From Pseudomonas sp. ADAK13 (GTDB taxonomy: Bacteria > Pseudomonadota > Gammaproteobacteria > Pseudomonadales > Pseudomonadaceae): a stretch of DNA of 64,000 nt. The position numbers and the translations under genes are program-made. The notes below the pieces were generated by a model. It was not told where the DNA came from and searched no databases. It saw only the letters and a list, made by a program, of their open reading frames with translations. Below are positions 26,521-35,568 of this stretch, in pieces (position 1 is the stretch's first letter; every line of letters begins with the position of its first letter). Location of the stretch: the NCBI RefSeq assembly GCF_012935715.1, contig NZ_CP052860.1, positions 6,758,001 to 6,822,000 on the forward strand, written 5' to 3'.

Positions 26521-29010
26521 TTACCACTGATACGTGGCACTCGCCTGCACGGTGCGCTGTGAGCCATACCAGCACCACGAGTAGGAATAGCACGACGCGA
26601 CGTACTCTTTGTTCGCCAGGTTGGTGGCGTTCACCGCCAGGCGCAGGTTGTCACCCTGGCGGTTGATGTGCGGAATGTCGTAGTGCACCGCCGCATCAAA
26701 CAAGGTGTAGCCCGGCACTTTCAGGGTGTTGGCGGTATCGCCCCACGACGAACCGACATACCGCGCACCCGCCCCGACACCGAAGCCTTTCAGCGTGCCG
26801 TCGTGCAGGGTGTAGTCCGCCCAGGCCGAGGCGGTATGGCGCGGTACGGCGTAGGTGGTGGTGCCTTCGGCCGCGATGGCCGGGCCGACGCCGATGTCGC
26901 TGATGGGCGCATAACGCACGGTGTTGTTGGACTTGCTGATGCGGTTATCCAGGTAGGCATAGGCCGCGGTAATGTCCAGGTTATCGTTCAGGCTGGCCTT
27001 GCCTTCCAGTTCGAAGCCACGGGACTGCACTTCACCGTCCTGCACTTGGCAGCGCGAGCCGTTGCACAGGTGGGAAGCGTCCGGGTCCAGTGTCGGCACG
27101 TTGGTCTGGCGCAGGTCGAAAATGGCCGCAGTGATGAAGCTGTTGCTGCCCGGCGGCTGGTACTTGATGCCGATTTCCGTCTGTTTGCCTTCGGTAGGCT
27201 GGAACGTCGAACCGCCGTAGCCCGTGCCGGATTGCGGCTGGAAGGATTCCGAGTAGCTGACATACGGCGCCAGGCCGTTATCGAACAGGTAGACCAGGCC
27301 CAGGCGGCCGGTGAAGGCTTTGCTGTCCTGGGACGACTTGGTCTTTTTCTGGGTGGTCATGGCCAGGGTGCTGTTGTCGGTGGTGGCCCAGTCATAGCGC
27401 CCGCCCATCAACAACACCCACTTGTCCCACTTCATCTGTTCCTGCAGGTACACGCCGGTTTGCTCACTGCGCGAGGTGGCGTCGCTGGTGTAGGCCGGCA
27501 CCGGCACTGCTGCTCCGTAGACCGGGTCGAAAATATCCAGCGTAGGCCCGGCGGTGTACACACCGCTGCCCGACTTGGTGTCGGTGCTGGTGTTCTGGTA
27601 ATCGGCGCCCATCAGCACGGTGTGCTGCAACGGCCCGGTGTCGAATTTGGCCTGCAACTGGTTGTCGAGGGCGTAGGCGTCGATGTTCACGTCGCTGGCA
27701 GTGGTCGAGCGCCGAATGGTGCGGTAGTCGCTCTCCAGGTAGTTGCTGTAGAGGCTGCGGTACTGCCCTTCGCTGCGCAGGTACCGGGCGTTCTGGCGCA
27801 CGGTCCAGACATCGTTGAAGTGATGTTCGAAGGCGTAGCCGATGGAATAATACTCGCGGTCACTCTTCTCGAAGCTTTTCTCGCCGTCGTAGAAATCCAC
27901 GTCGATCTTGCGCCCGGTCGGGCTGTGCAGCACCGAGCCCCAGGCCGGCATCGAACCGTAGGACGCGCCCTTGGGGTCCTTCTGGAAATGCCCGAGCAAG
28001 GTCAGCGAGGTGTTGTCGTCCGGGCGCCAGGTAAAGGCGGTGGACAGGGACTGGCGACGGGTTTCGGTGTGGTCGATCTGCCCGTCGGCATCGTCGAACA
28101 AGCCGGCGACGCGGTAGGAATACACGCCTTGATCGTCCAGCGGGCCACTCAAGTCGAAGGTGGTGCGCTTCTTGTTGAAGGTGCCGTACTCCACGCCGAC
28201 CTCATGGAACGGCGTGTCCAGCGGGCGCTTGCTGACCATGTTGATCACACCGCTGGGCGTGCCCTGCCCGTACAGCACCGACGCCGGCCCGCGCAGCACT
28301 TCGACGCGCTCTAGGTCAAAGGCGTCTTTTTGCGGCAAGGCGTCCCGGCTCGAGGGCATGCGCAGGCCGTCGAGGTAGGTGGCCGGGGCGAAGCCACGGA
28401 TGGTCAACTGGTCGAGGCGCGAGGCGGTGGAGCCACGGGTTTCCGGAATCACGGCGGCGCTGTAGCGCAAAATCTGGTTGAGGCTTTCGGCGTTCTGCGC
28501 GCGCATCTGGTCTTTGGTGACCACGGAGATCGACTGCGGGGTTTCGATCAGCGCGGTGTCGGTCTTGGTGCCCGACAGGCTGCGGGTGGCCACGTAGCCG
28601 GACACCGGGCCGGTGGGGCTTTCCGACTGATAGGCGCCGCTGATGGTGGTGGCCTGCAATTCCATGGCGCCATCGCTGGGCGGGATGGCTTCGAGGCGGT
28701 AGCGGTTGTCGGCAATCTTCAGGGCTTGCAAGCCGCTGCCGGCCAACAATTGGGCCAGGGCGGCGTCGGTGCTGTACTGCCCGTTCAGGCCATTGCTGTG
28801 CTTGCCACGGGTCAGGCTGGAATCAAACGCCAACACCAGGCCTGCCTGTTCGGCGAGACTGTTGAGGGCCCGGCTCAGGTCGCCGGCGGGAATGGAGAAC
28901 GCAGCGCTTTGCGCCGCGTAGGACGCTTGAGGGGTCAGCAGGGGTACGGCGGCAAATGCCATCGCCACTGAAAGGGCCAGTGGCGGTAAGGGACGAGCAA
29001 GGCGCGACAT
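26521..29010 (-). CDS. TonB-dependent siderophore receptor with N-terminal signalling domain
   Basis: 829-residue outer-membrane receptor. Signal peptide (about 1-32), an STN signalling domain (about 35-105: FSIPAGDLSRALNSLAEQAG, LLAGSGLQALKIADNRYRLE), the plug, and a 22-strand barrel ending in W. The plug has TDTALIETPQSISVVTKDQM as TonB-box region. The STN domain marks it as a FecA/FpvA-type transducer that signals ligand binding to FecR. Ligand unknown, likely a ferric siderophore. RBS AGGACTTCTC. Confidence 0.92.
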   Translation of the reverse strand: MSRLARPLPPLALSVAMAFAAVPLLTPQASYAAQSAAFSIPAGDLSRALNSLAEQAGLVLAFDSSLTRGKHSNGLNGQYSTDAALAQLLAGSGLQALKIADNRYRLEAIPPSDGAMELQATTISGAYQSESPTGPVSGYVATRSLSGTKTDTALIETPQSISVVTKDQMRAQNAESLNQILRYSAAVIPETRGSTASRLDQLTIRGFAPATYLDGLRMPSSRDALPQKDAFDLERVEVLRGPASVLYGQGTPSGVINMVSKRPLDTPFHEVGVEYGTFNKKRTTFDLSGPLDDQGVYSYRVAGLFDDADGQIDHTETRRQSLSTAFTWRPDDNTSLTLLGHFQKDPKGASYGSMPAWGSVLHSPTGRKIDVDFYDGEKSFEKSDREYYSIGYAFEHHFNDVWTVRQNARYLRSEGQYRSLYSNYLESDYRTIRRSTTASDVNIDAYALDNQLQAKFDTGPLQHTVLMGADYQNTSTDTKSGSGVYTAGPTLDIFDPVYGAAVPVPAYTSDATSRSEQTGVYLQEQMKWDKWVLLMGGRYDWATTDNSTLAMTTQKKTKSSQDSKAFTGRLGLVYLFDNGLAPYVSYSESFQPQSGTGYGGSTFQPTEGKQTEIGIKYQPPGSNSFITAAIFDLRQTNVPTLDPDASHLCNGSRCQVQDGEVQSRGFELEGKASLNDNLDITAAYAYLDNRISKSNNTVRYAPISDIGVGPAIAAEGTTTYAVPRHTASAWADYTLHDGTLKGFGVGAGARYVGSSWGDTANTLKVPGYTLFDAAVHYDIPHINRQGDNLRLAVNATNLANKEYVASCYSYSWCWYGSQRTVQASATYQW

Positions 29011-29099
29011 GAGAAGTCCTGGGAAATGGGGGTTCTATTAGTCATGACGGTCATGTCGGAAAATCGGGTATGAATGAGAGCGGTTTTTATTCAGATTTT

Positions 29100-30044
29100 T
29101 TACAGCGGCTTGATCACCACCACCAAATCGGTGAAGTACTCCACCTTGATTGGCAGGTTATCCGCCAGTGACGCCAGCGCTGCGCCGGTGTCGTCGAGCT
29201 TGAATACCCCCGACACGCGCAGCCCTTGCAGTGCCTGCGGGTCAAAGCGCACCAGGCCATGGCGGTAACCGGCGAGGGTTTGCAGCACCTCGCTCAAGGG
29301 TTGGTCATCGACCTTGAGCAGGCCGCGGGTCCAGGCATCCGGGTCGGCATTGCCGATGGCGTGCGGCTCGCCGGCCTGTCCGTCACGGAGCGTGGACGTC
29401 TGCCCCGCCGGCACTTTCACCTCGCCTGCACGGTTGCCTTTGACGGCCACGGTGGACTCGATCACGGTGACCACGGTCGATCCGTCTTCGGCCTTGCGCA
29501 CCAGGAATCGCGTGCCCAACGCCGTGGCCGTGCCCTGGTCGGTGTGCACCACGAACGGCCGTTGCGCGTCCTTGGCCACCTCGACCCACATCTCGCCCTG
29601 CAACAGGTCGATCACCCGTTGATGGCCATCAAACTTCACGTCCAGCGCCGAGTTGCTGTTGAGTTGCACCTGGCTGCCGTCCGTCAATGCCACCTGGCGC
29701 CGCTCCCCCACGCTGGTGCGCTGGTCGGCCATCCACACCGGCATCCGCTCAAAGCCGGCCCAGCCGCACAACAACACACCCAGCAGCGCGACGGCCTGGG
29801 TACCACGGGCGGCAAACCTGGTTTTCTGCGGTGCAAATGCACGGTTCAGGGCCATGCGCGCCGGCGCAGCGGGCAGTTCGTCGAGGCTGCCCCACAGGCT
29901 GCGCATACGCTTGATGGCGACGGCATGCCGTGGGTCGGCCTGGCGCCAACGCTCGAAGGCCGCGCGGTCGGCCTCGGTCACGGGGTCGTCGTGCAACAAC
30001 GTCAGCCAGCGGGCGGCTTCACTGATGATCTGCTCGGAACTCAC
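29100..30044 (-). CDS. FecR-type anti-sigma/sigma regulator
   Basis: 314 residues: cytoplasmic N-terminal domain (EAARWLTLLHDDPVTEADRA, about 9-28), one membrane helix near 78-96 (QAVALLGVLLCGWAGF), then a periplasmic FecR domain ending in a short STN-like segment. It relays the receptor signal to the ECF sigma. Overlaps the sigma gene by 4 bases; the receptor gene starts 89 bases downstream. Confidence 0.92.
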   Translation of the reverse strand: MSSEQIISEAARWLTLLHDDPVTEADRAAFERWRQADPRHAVAIKRMRSLWGSLDELPAAPARMALNRAFAPQKTRFAARGTQAVALLGVLLCGWAGFERMPVWMADQRTSVGERRQVALTDGSQVQLNSNSALDVKFDGHQRVIDLLQGEMWVEVAKDAQRPFVVHTDQGTATALGTRFLVRKAEDGSTVVTVIESTVAVKGNRAGEVKVPAGQTSTLRDGQAGEPHAIGNADPDAWTRGLLKVDDQPLSEVLQTLAGYRHGLVRFDPQALQGLRVSGVFKLDDTGAALASLADNLPIKVEYFTDLVVVIKPL

Positions 30045-30586
30045 GACAGCGGGTCCGCCCCGTGCAGGGTGTGATAGCAGTGCACCAGCGCGCTGGAAAT
30101 GTAGTTCTTCACGGTGCTGGGTGACACCTGCAGTTGTGCGGCGATTTCGCTGTAGGTCAGCCCGTCGAGACGGCTGAGCAAGAAGGCTTCGCGGGCCTTG
30201 GCGGGCAAGCCGGTGAGCATCTCGGCGATGCGCTCCAGGGCCTGGAGCGCCACATGAATCGCCGCCGGGTCGGGCATGCCGGCGTCTTCACTCTGAATCG
30301 CCAGGGCTTCCATATAGGCCTTTTCGATCCGCCGCCGCCGCGCGCCATCAATCATCAGGCGCCCCGCCGTCGTTGCCAGAAACGCCCGTGGTTCCTTGAT
30401 GGTGTGGGGTTCGGCCAGCAGCAGGATGCGGATAAAAGCGTCGTGGGCCAGGTCTGCCGCATGTTGCGAACAGCCAAGTTTCTTGCGCAGCCAACCGTGC
30501 AACCAGGAATGGTGGTCGCTGTAGAGGGTGGCGATGGTCTGCTGGCGACGGGCTGTATCACCCTCAGCTACAGGAAAGTCATGCAT
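30041..30586 (-). CDS. FecI-type ECF sigma factor
   Basis: 181 residues from MHDFPVAEGDTARR; the TTG-initiated frame adds seven residues without a better ribosome site. Region 2 has LYSDHHSWLHGWLRKKLGC and DLAHDAFIRILL, region 4 has FLLSRLDGLTYSEIAAQLQV and STVKNYISSALVHC. Belongs to the iron-starvation sigma group and should direct transcription of the downstream receptor. I did not find a convincing Fur box upstream. Confidence 0.9.
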   Translation of the reverse strand: MHDFPVAEGDTARRQQTIATLYSDHHSWLHGWLRKKLGCSQHAADLAHDAFIRILLLAEPHTIKEPRAFLATTAGRLMIDGARRRRIEKAYMEALAIQSEDAGMPDPAAIHVALQALERIAEMLTGLPAKAREAFLLSRLDGLTYSEIAAQLQVSPSTVKNYISSALVHCYHTLHGADPLS

Positions 30587-30757
30587 GCGCAAAAATTTCT
30601 CAAACAAGAAAGATTACCAATTGCGCGAACGATGACAGTAAAACGAAGGGGGAGCAAGAGGCCCGGCGACCGAAGCCACCGTGTGTGAGGTGCAGCGAGC
30701 CGGCTGCGGGTAGACGATAACGGGCTGTTAATACCTTACTTGGTTAAAACAATCCTT

Positions 30758-30787
30758 AGTTGGCAGGCACTCCCGCGCCTGCCAACT
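30758..30787 (-). terminator. Hairpin terminator after the nuclease gene
   Basis: 11-bp stem AGTTGGCAGGC/GCCTGCCAACT with an 8-base loop and, on the minus strand, AAGGATTGTTTT after it. Confidence 0.6.
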
Positions 30788-30832
30788 TAATAGGTGGATG
30801 ATAACAATCGACTAACGTCTATAACACTGCGC

Positions 30833-31678
30833 TTACTTGCAGCCAATTCTCTGAGGCAGTTGCCCCTGCTTTGACTTAAGTGCAGTTTGCACCGCTTGCG
30901 GCAACGTGCTCCAGAATGTCAGCCCGGAACGTTGCTCAATCTGTTCGACCGTTGCGCGGTAGTCACAGAAGTTGGCGCCCTTGGGTGTGTCCTGATTCAT
31001 GATGAACGAGGCATAAAGACCGTCTTGCGGCGACTTGCCCACGGAAACAATCTTCCAGTAACCACTGGGAATCGTGTGGACCTTATTAGTCCCCGGCAAG
31101 CTGCCGATGAATTTCTCATACAGTGGGCCGGTCATCACATACACCTCATCCACTGCGGCGTCCTGGCTCAGGTTGCGCTCCTGATCCTCCAGGCGTGCCC
31201 ACGGCCCCTGGTTCAGATCGGACTTTTGCGGAGTGATGTTGGATAGGTAATTGAGGGTCTGCCAGTCGGCGACGCCGGCCATCGACGCGAGGTTTGCCTG
31301 GTGCCCGCGATCGACCTTCAGTGCCACGTTGGCGCCATTATAGTCAACCGGGTCAAGGGTTTCGCCCGCAGGAATGTCCGGATCGGTCTGCCAATTGCGC
31401 GGTTTTCCGCTGGCTGGCGTGGACTTGGTAATCCGGTAGGCCACCCAGTTGGCGAACTTGGTCGAGGCATTGTTATTGAGGGTGTAGGCCTGGCGATTCA
31501 ACGTCAGCGGCCCACCGCCGGAAGGGCAGCCCTGGGAGCAGTTATCGACTGCGGCGGCCTGCTCCACGGGCGCCTGGATGGCGCGCTCCGGCACCCGTGA
31601 AGGCTGGGTGCTGATACAGCCCGCCATCAGCGGCACCCACAACAACGCGACGTATTTGAACAGTGCTTTCCTTTGCAT
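30833..31678 (-). CDS. DNA/RNA non-specific endonuclease, lipoprotein
   Basis: 281 residues with lipobox VPLMAGC (Cys21) and the NUC/ENDO3-type catalytic motif DRGHQANLA with His126, followed by an Asn-containing helix LNYLSNITPQKSDLNQGPW. The metal-dependent beta-beta-alpha nuclease would be anchored to the outer membrane, facing either side. It may feed on environmental DNA or act in defence; nothing nearby fixes the role. Two cysteine pairs may form disulfides (NCSQGC). Confidence 0.85.
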   Translation of the reverse strand: MQRKALFKYVALLWVPLMAGCISTQPSRVPERAIQAPVEQAAAVDNCSQGCPSGGGPLTLNRQAYTLNNNASTKFANWVAYRITKSTPASGKPRNWQTDPDIPAGETLDPVDYNGANVALKVDRGHQANLASMAGVADWQTLNYLSNITPQKSDLNQGPWARLEDQERNLSQDAAVDEVYVMTGPLYEKFIGSLPGTNKVHTIPSGYWKIVSVGKSPQDGLYASFIMNQDTPKGANFCDYRATVEQIEQRSGLTFWSTLPQAVQTALKSKQGQLPQRIGCK

Positions 31679-32053
31679 GGTAATACTCCATTTACAACCG
31701 ATTAATTAAGTTTAAAGCGATAAAACGAGCGCAATTGATCCCGGCAGTGCGAAAGCCACTTCGTGATGAAATGACAACACTATCAAGTTGATTGCTGACA
31801 GTTGGATAACTGTGTTTGCGCGTACGGCGACATTCCATGTGCGTACCCGCTTAAGTACCCACGCCGGTGGCGCAAGGAACTAACTGCTCCTGAAGAAGCA
31901 TCTTTCAGTGGAGCAGGCTTTATCTTATACAGGTAATTGTTACAAAAAAACTAGCACTAAAAGCAAAAAAACCGGCTCGTGGACGGGGGCGCTGAACTTG
32001 AAACCCCTTCTCGGGAACGCGACACTGCACGCCCCCGAAAAAGGCTGATTTTC
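31679..32053. other. 375-bp AT-rich divergent intergenic region
   Basis: Between the nuclease (minus) and a small protein gene (plus). It has AT-rich runs (TTAATTAAGTTTAAAG at 31703-31718) and a weak palindrome but no ORF with a plausible start. No riboswitch recognised. Confidence 0.45.
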
Positions 32054-32353
32054 ATGACTCCATCCCCCTCGACCGTCTCTGCGCGGGAGGCTTACCAGTT
32101 GCTCAAGGACATCGCCCTTGGCACCCGCACCGTGCAGGTTGCAGCGTCCCCGATCGAGATCGAGGGAACACTGTTTCGCGCCGATGGCTGGCAGATCACC
32201 CTGCTGGCGCACGATGGCGTACTTCGCGGCTGTCTCTCCTGCGAATCCCCCGACGGCAGGACCGGCAGCCCCGAGAACTGGCAGCGTTTCGGCACCGATC
32301 CGGTCAGCTTGCTGAGTGCCTGGGAGCAGGCGCAAATCGAGGCCCTGCTTTAA
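32054..32353 (+). CDS. Small cytoplasmic protein of unknown function
   Basis: 99 residues from MTPSPSTVSAREAYQLLKDI; no signal or membrane segment. Contains GTLFRADGWQITLLAHDG and CLSCESPDGR, a compact alpha/beta pattern. Overlaps the 3' end of the second TonB receptor by 4 bases on the opposite strand. I do not recognise the family. Confidence 0.65.
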   Translation: MTPSPSTVSAREAYQLLKDIALGTRTVQVAASPIEIEGTLFRADGWQITLLAHDGVLRGCLSCESPDGRTGSPENWQRFGTDPVSLLSAWEQAQIEALL

Positions 32354-34497
32354 CGCCAGCTCCAGGAAACGCCGGTGTACACGCCCATGCCATCCCCCGG
32401 CGTCGACCGCGCCACGTCCATCCCTTTGTCGTCATAACCCGGCGTGACCGTATTCGCGTAGCGCCGGTTGGTCAGGTTGCGCAGGTCGACCCAGGCTTGC
32501 CAGTCATGCTTCGGCGCGTCATACCCGAGCGTCGCACCGAGTAAGGTGTAGGCGGCCGCGTAGTAGGAATTGGCGTAGTCCACAGCCACCCGCGATGAAT
32601 GCTCGCCGTTGAGGCTGGTGTAGAAGCCGCTCGGGTGGCTGTAGCGCAGTTGCGCCTGGTAGTAGTGCTTGGGAATGCCGGGCAAGGTGTTGTCGCCGAA
32701 GCGGTCGTCGTTGCGGTAGTGGAAGTCGCTGTAAGTGTAGGCCTGACGCAAGTCGAACCGGCCAGTGCGGCCACCCTCCCACAGCGGGCTGATCAGGCTC
32801 AGTTCCACGCCTTGGTGCACGGTAGGGCTGGCGTTGGATTCGGCGATGATCGCAGACGTGGTGGACGTTGCGGCCTGGGTTTCAACGCTGAGCAGTTCGT
32901 GGCGCACCTCGGAACGGTACAGCGCCAGGTCCCACTGGCCGAACCACGCTTCACCGCGCCCACCGACTTCCAGGGTGGTGGCGGTCTGGTTTTTCAGTTT
33001 CACGCCTTCACGTTGCAGGCCGCTCGCCGGGCCGCTGCCCTTGGGGAAATACAGATTGGAACCCCAGATCATCGACCACGCATGGGGCGGCTCAACCGAA
33101 CGGCTCAGGTTGCCGTACACCTGCAGTTGCGGGCTGAAGTCATAACGCAGGCCCACCCGTGGCGCGTAATCCCAATCGTGCTGGCTGACCGGTGTGTGGG
33201 TCTCTGGGTAGCTGACTTCGGTTTCGCGACGGGTGTAGATCGCCGCCAGGCCGGTGGTCAGCCAAAGGTCCGGCACCAACTCAAGGTCATTGCCGATATG
33301 CAGCACGCTGTCGGAACCCAGGTAGCTGTAGTCGCGGGTCTTGGTGCCGGGCGCGTAGCCGGCCGTATTGCCGGTCGGGATCCGTACGAACTCCGAGCCA
33401 CCGTTATTCGGCATCGCCTGGGTGGTGCGCAGGCCGAGGGTGGTCTTGCTGTCGCGCCCGAACAACGTGTCCTGGCGGATGTAATTCACGGTGCCACTGA
33501 CGTCGGTGTACGCGACCTTCAGGCGGTTGGTGCCCTCGCGCAGGTCCATCGGGTAATCGTGATACGCCAGCCCGACCTCGACCCGGGCGTTGTCGTCCAG
33601 GTGCAAGGTGGTTTTGTTGGCGATCCAGGTCGAGCCCGGCTGCGTGCGTTTCGAATCCCGCGCCACGTTGAGGGCGGCAGCGGCGCGTGGATCGTGGCTG
33701 ATCTGGTCGCGGGTCAGCTTGCCGGGGGAATCGTTGTCGGTTTCGCGGTAGCGGAAGTAGAAGCGGGTTTCCAGGTCGGGGTTGAAGCGGTAGCCAAAAT
33801 TGGCCGCCATGCCTTTGCCGCTGCCGGCGCTGTGGTTCTGGAAGCCGTCGTAGTGCGAGTCGGTAAGGCTGATGTAGTAGTCGGCGTCCCCCAGCACCTG
33901 CCCCGAGCTGATTTCCCGCTGGCCGTAGCCATGGCTGCCGGCTTCGTAGCGCACCTGCAACGTGGGGGCGTCGTAGCCGGTATGGGTCACGTAGTTGACC
34001 GCCCCGCCCAGGGCCAAGGCGCCCTGGTCAAACCCGTTGGCGCCGCGCAGCACTTCAACGCGGCTGAGCCACAACGGGTCCTTGAGCTCGTAGGGCGTGC
34101 CACCCGGGCCGGTCAGCGGCAGGCCGTCGAAGGTCTCGTACAGGCCGGAAGCGTGGGCACCCGGGCCACGGTTGATGCCCGAGCCACGGATCGAAAGCTT
34201 CACCCCTTCGTTGTTCGCCGCCTTGGCGTACACGCCAGCCTGGTATTTGAACACGTCCTCGTTGGTGCTCACCCGCCCCTGGTCGACGCTGCCCATGTCG
34301 ATGTAGTTGGTGGCGCCGGGCACGCTTTTAAGTTGAGCCTGAGCCAGTTCATCGGCGCTGAGTTCGGCGCTGCTGACTTCGACGGGTGCCAGTTGCAGCG
34401 TGTCGTCGGCCTGGGAGACCGGGCTGAAGCTCAGGGCAGCGCCAAAGCCGAGCAAGGGCCAGGCTTTTCGGGCGGGGAACAGAAACGCGGGGGGCAT
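32350..34497 (-). CDS. TonB-dependent receptor without signalling domain
   Basis: 715 residues: signal peptide (about 1-30), TonB box region LAPVEVSS, plug with SIRGSGINRGPGAHASGLYE and RGANGFDQGALALGGAVNYV, then a barrel. There is no STN domain, so this receptor does not signal by itself. The C-terminus is SWSWR rather than the usual aromatic terminal residue. Ligand unknown; neighbours do not identify it. The 216-bp space to the divergent small ORF/XRE genes would hold its promoter. Confidence 0.88.
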   Translation of the reverse strand: MPPAFLFPARKAWPLLGFGAALSFSPVSQADDTLQLAPVEVSSAELSADELAQAQLKSVPGATNYIDMGSVDQGRVSTNEDVFKYQAGVYAKAANNEGVKLSIRGSGINRGPGAHASGLYETFDGLPLTGPGGTPYELKDPLWLSRVEVLRGANGFDQGALALGGAVNYVTHTGYDAPTLQVRYEAGSHGYGQREISSGQVLGDADYYISLTDSHYDGFQNHSAGSGKGMAANFGYRFNPDLETRFYFRYRETDNDSPGKLTRDQISHDPRAAAALNVARDSKRTQPGSTWIANKTTLHLDDNARVEVGLAYHDYPMDLREGTNRLKVAYTDVSGTVNYIRQDTLFGRDSKTTLGLRTTQAMPNNGGSEFVRIPTGNTAGYAPGTKTRDYSYLGSDSVLHIGNDLELVPDLWLTTGLAAIYTRRETEVSYPETHTPVSQHDWDYAPRVGLRYDFSPQLQVYGNLSRSVEPPHAWSMIWGSNLYFPKGSGPASGLQREGVKLKNQTATTLEVGGRGEAWFGQWDLALYRSEVRHELLSVETQAATSTTSAIIAESNASPTVHQGVELSLISPLWEGGRTGRFDLRQAYTYSDFHYRNDDRFGDNTLPGIPKHYYQAQLRYSHPSGFYTSLNGEHSSRVAVDYANSYYAAAYTLLGATLGYDAPKHDWQAWVDLRNLTNRRYANTVTPGYDDKGMDVARSTPGDGMGVYTGVSWSWR

Positions 34498-34713
34498 GGG
34501 GGTAAATCCTTGGAATTCGTTTTTGCGACGGGCTTGGTCCGGCGCAAGGTCTGTGGTGTGATGCCGGTGAGGCTCTCCGGGTCACCCCTAATGAACGGAC
34601 AGCCGTGATTCGGCGTTAAGTCCAAAATCGAATTACCAAATGCAAACTCAGTATTTATGGAAATAAGTAGTACGGATTACTGTAGGGCCATTGAGTCCCC
34701 AGAGATTTACGTC

Positions 34714-34872
34714 ATGCAAGCATCTGCCACCGTCATCGATTTCACCCTCCACCGCAAACGCCGCCAGGCTCGCGCAGCGGCTGAGTTGATGTGGGCGATG
34801 TACGCGGCACGGGCCGGGGTCGCGGTGTTTACCGCACACGTCACCTCCTCCAGCGATACCCGCCGGGCGTGA
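34714..34872 (+). CDS. 52-residue small protein upstream of the XRE-cupin gene
   Basis: Basic, helical protein (MQASATVIDFTLHRKRRQAR then AAAELMWAMYAARAGVAV) with a hydrophobic middle. It ends 4 bases before the regulator ATG, so the two are almost certainly one transcript and translation of the regulator may depend on this ORF. No family recognised; could be a leader peptide or a genuine protein. Confidence 0.5.
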   Translation: MQASATVIDFTLHRKRRQARAAAELMWAMYAARAGVAVFTAHVTSSSDTRRA

Positions 34873-34876
34873 GGCG

Positions 34877-35515
34877 ATGAATTTCCTGCATGCGATTCCC
34901 GAAGTGCCCGACCTCCCCTCCAAATCCAAAGACTGCAACAGCGGCGACGACGACGCCATCGGCCAGTGCGTCGCCCATAACCTGCAACGCCTGCGCAGTA
35001 AACGCTACCTGTCGCTGGATGCCCTGGCACGCAACTGCGGCGTGAGCCGGGCGATGTTGGCGCAGATTGAATCCGGGCGCAGCGTGCCGTCGATCAAAGT
35101 GCTGTGCAAGATTGCCAAGGGTTTGAAAGTGTCGGTGGCGGCCTTCCTGGAAAACCGTGCGTTCGAAGGGGTTGAACTGCTGCCGGCGCAACAGAGCAAA
35201 CGCCTGGTGAGTGCCGATGGCACCTTTATCAGTCGCGCGCTGTTTCCCTACGATATGGCGCGCCAGTCGGAGTTCTACGAGATACGCCTGAAGGCCCTCG
35301 GCGAGGAGATTTCAGAGGGCCATGGGCCAGGCATCCAGGAAAACCTGGTGGTGGCCCAGGGCGTGCTGGAAGTCAGCGTGAACGAGGAACGCTACCTGCT
35401 TTCCACCGGTGACTCGATCCTGTTCTACGCCGACCAGCCCCACCGCTACCGAAACCCCGCAGACAGTGAGGCGGTGGCGTTCCTGGTGATCACCTACCCG
35501 GAACGGCTGGACTGA
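34877..35515 (+). CDS. XRE-family regulator with C-terminal cupin
   Basis: 212 residues: helix-turn-helix (about 45-95, LSLDALARNCGVSRAMLAQI) and a cupin sensor domain (about 130-205, with GHGPGIQENLVVAQGVLEVS and FYADQPHRYRNP). Such regulators bind a small ligand in the cupin. Target unknown; the divergent TonB receptor is a candidate. A terminator shared with the Met-rich gene follows. Confidence 0.88.
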   Translation: MNFLHAIPEVPDLPSKSKDCNSGDDDAIGQCVAHNLQRLRSKRYLSLDALARNCGVSRAMLAQIESGRSVPSIKVLCKIAKGLKVSVAAFLENRAFEGVELLPAQQSKRLVSADGTFISRALFPYDMARQSEFYEIRLKALGEEISEGHGPGIQENLVVAQGVLEVSVNEERYLLSTGDSILFYADQPHRYRNPADSEAVAFLVITYPERLD

Positions 35516-35522
35516 AACGCAA

Positions 35523-35548
35523 AAAGCCCCGGCACTCGCCGGGGCTTT
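35523..35548. terminator. Bidirectional terminator
   Basis: 11-bp stem AAAGCCCCGGC/GCCGGGGCTTT with a 4-base loop, serving the XRE-cupin gene and the facing Met-rich gene. Confidence 0.88.
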
Positions 35549-35568
35549 CTGGTTTCACGCCAAACGAA

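Noticed and set aside
30587..30832. A Fur box upstream of the FecI-type sigma gene
   Set aside because: No sequence near GATAATGATAATCATTATC was found; the regulation by iron remains an assumption.
34500..34620. A possible riboswitch upstream of the second TonB receptor (GGGGTGACCC and CTCACCGGC on the minus strand)
   Set aside because: Compared by eye with TPP, FMN and cobalamin consensus elements; none of the conserved cores matched.
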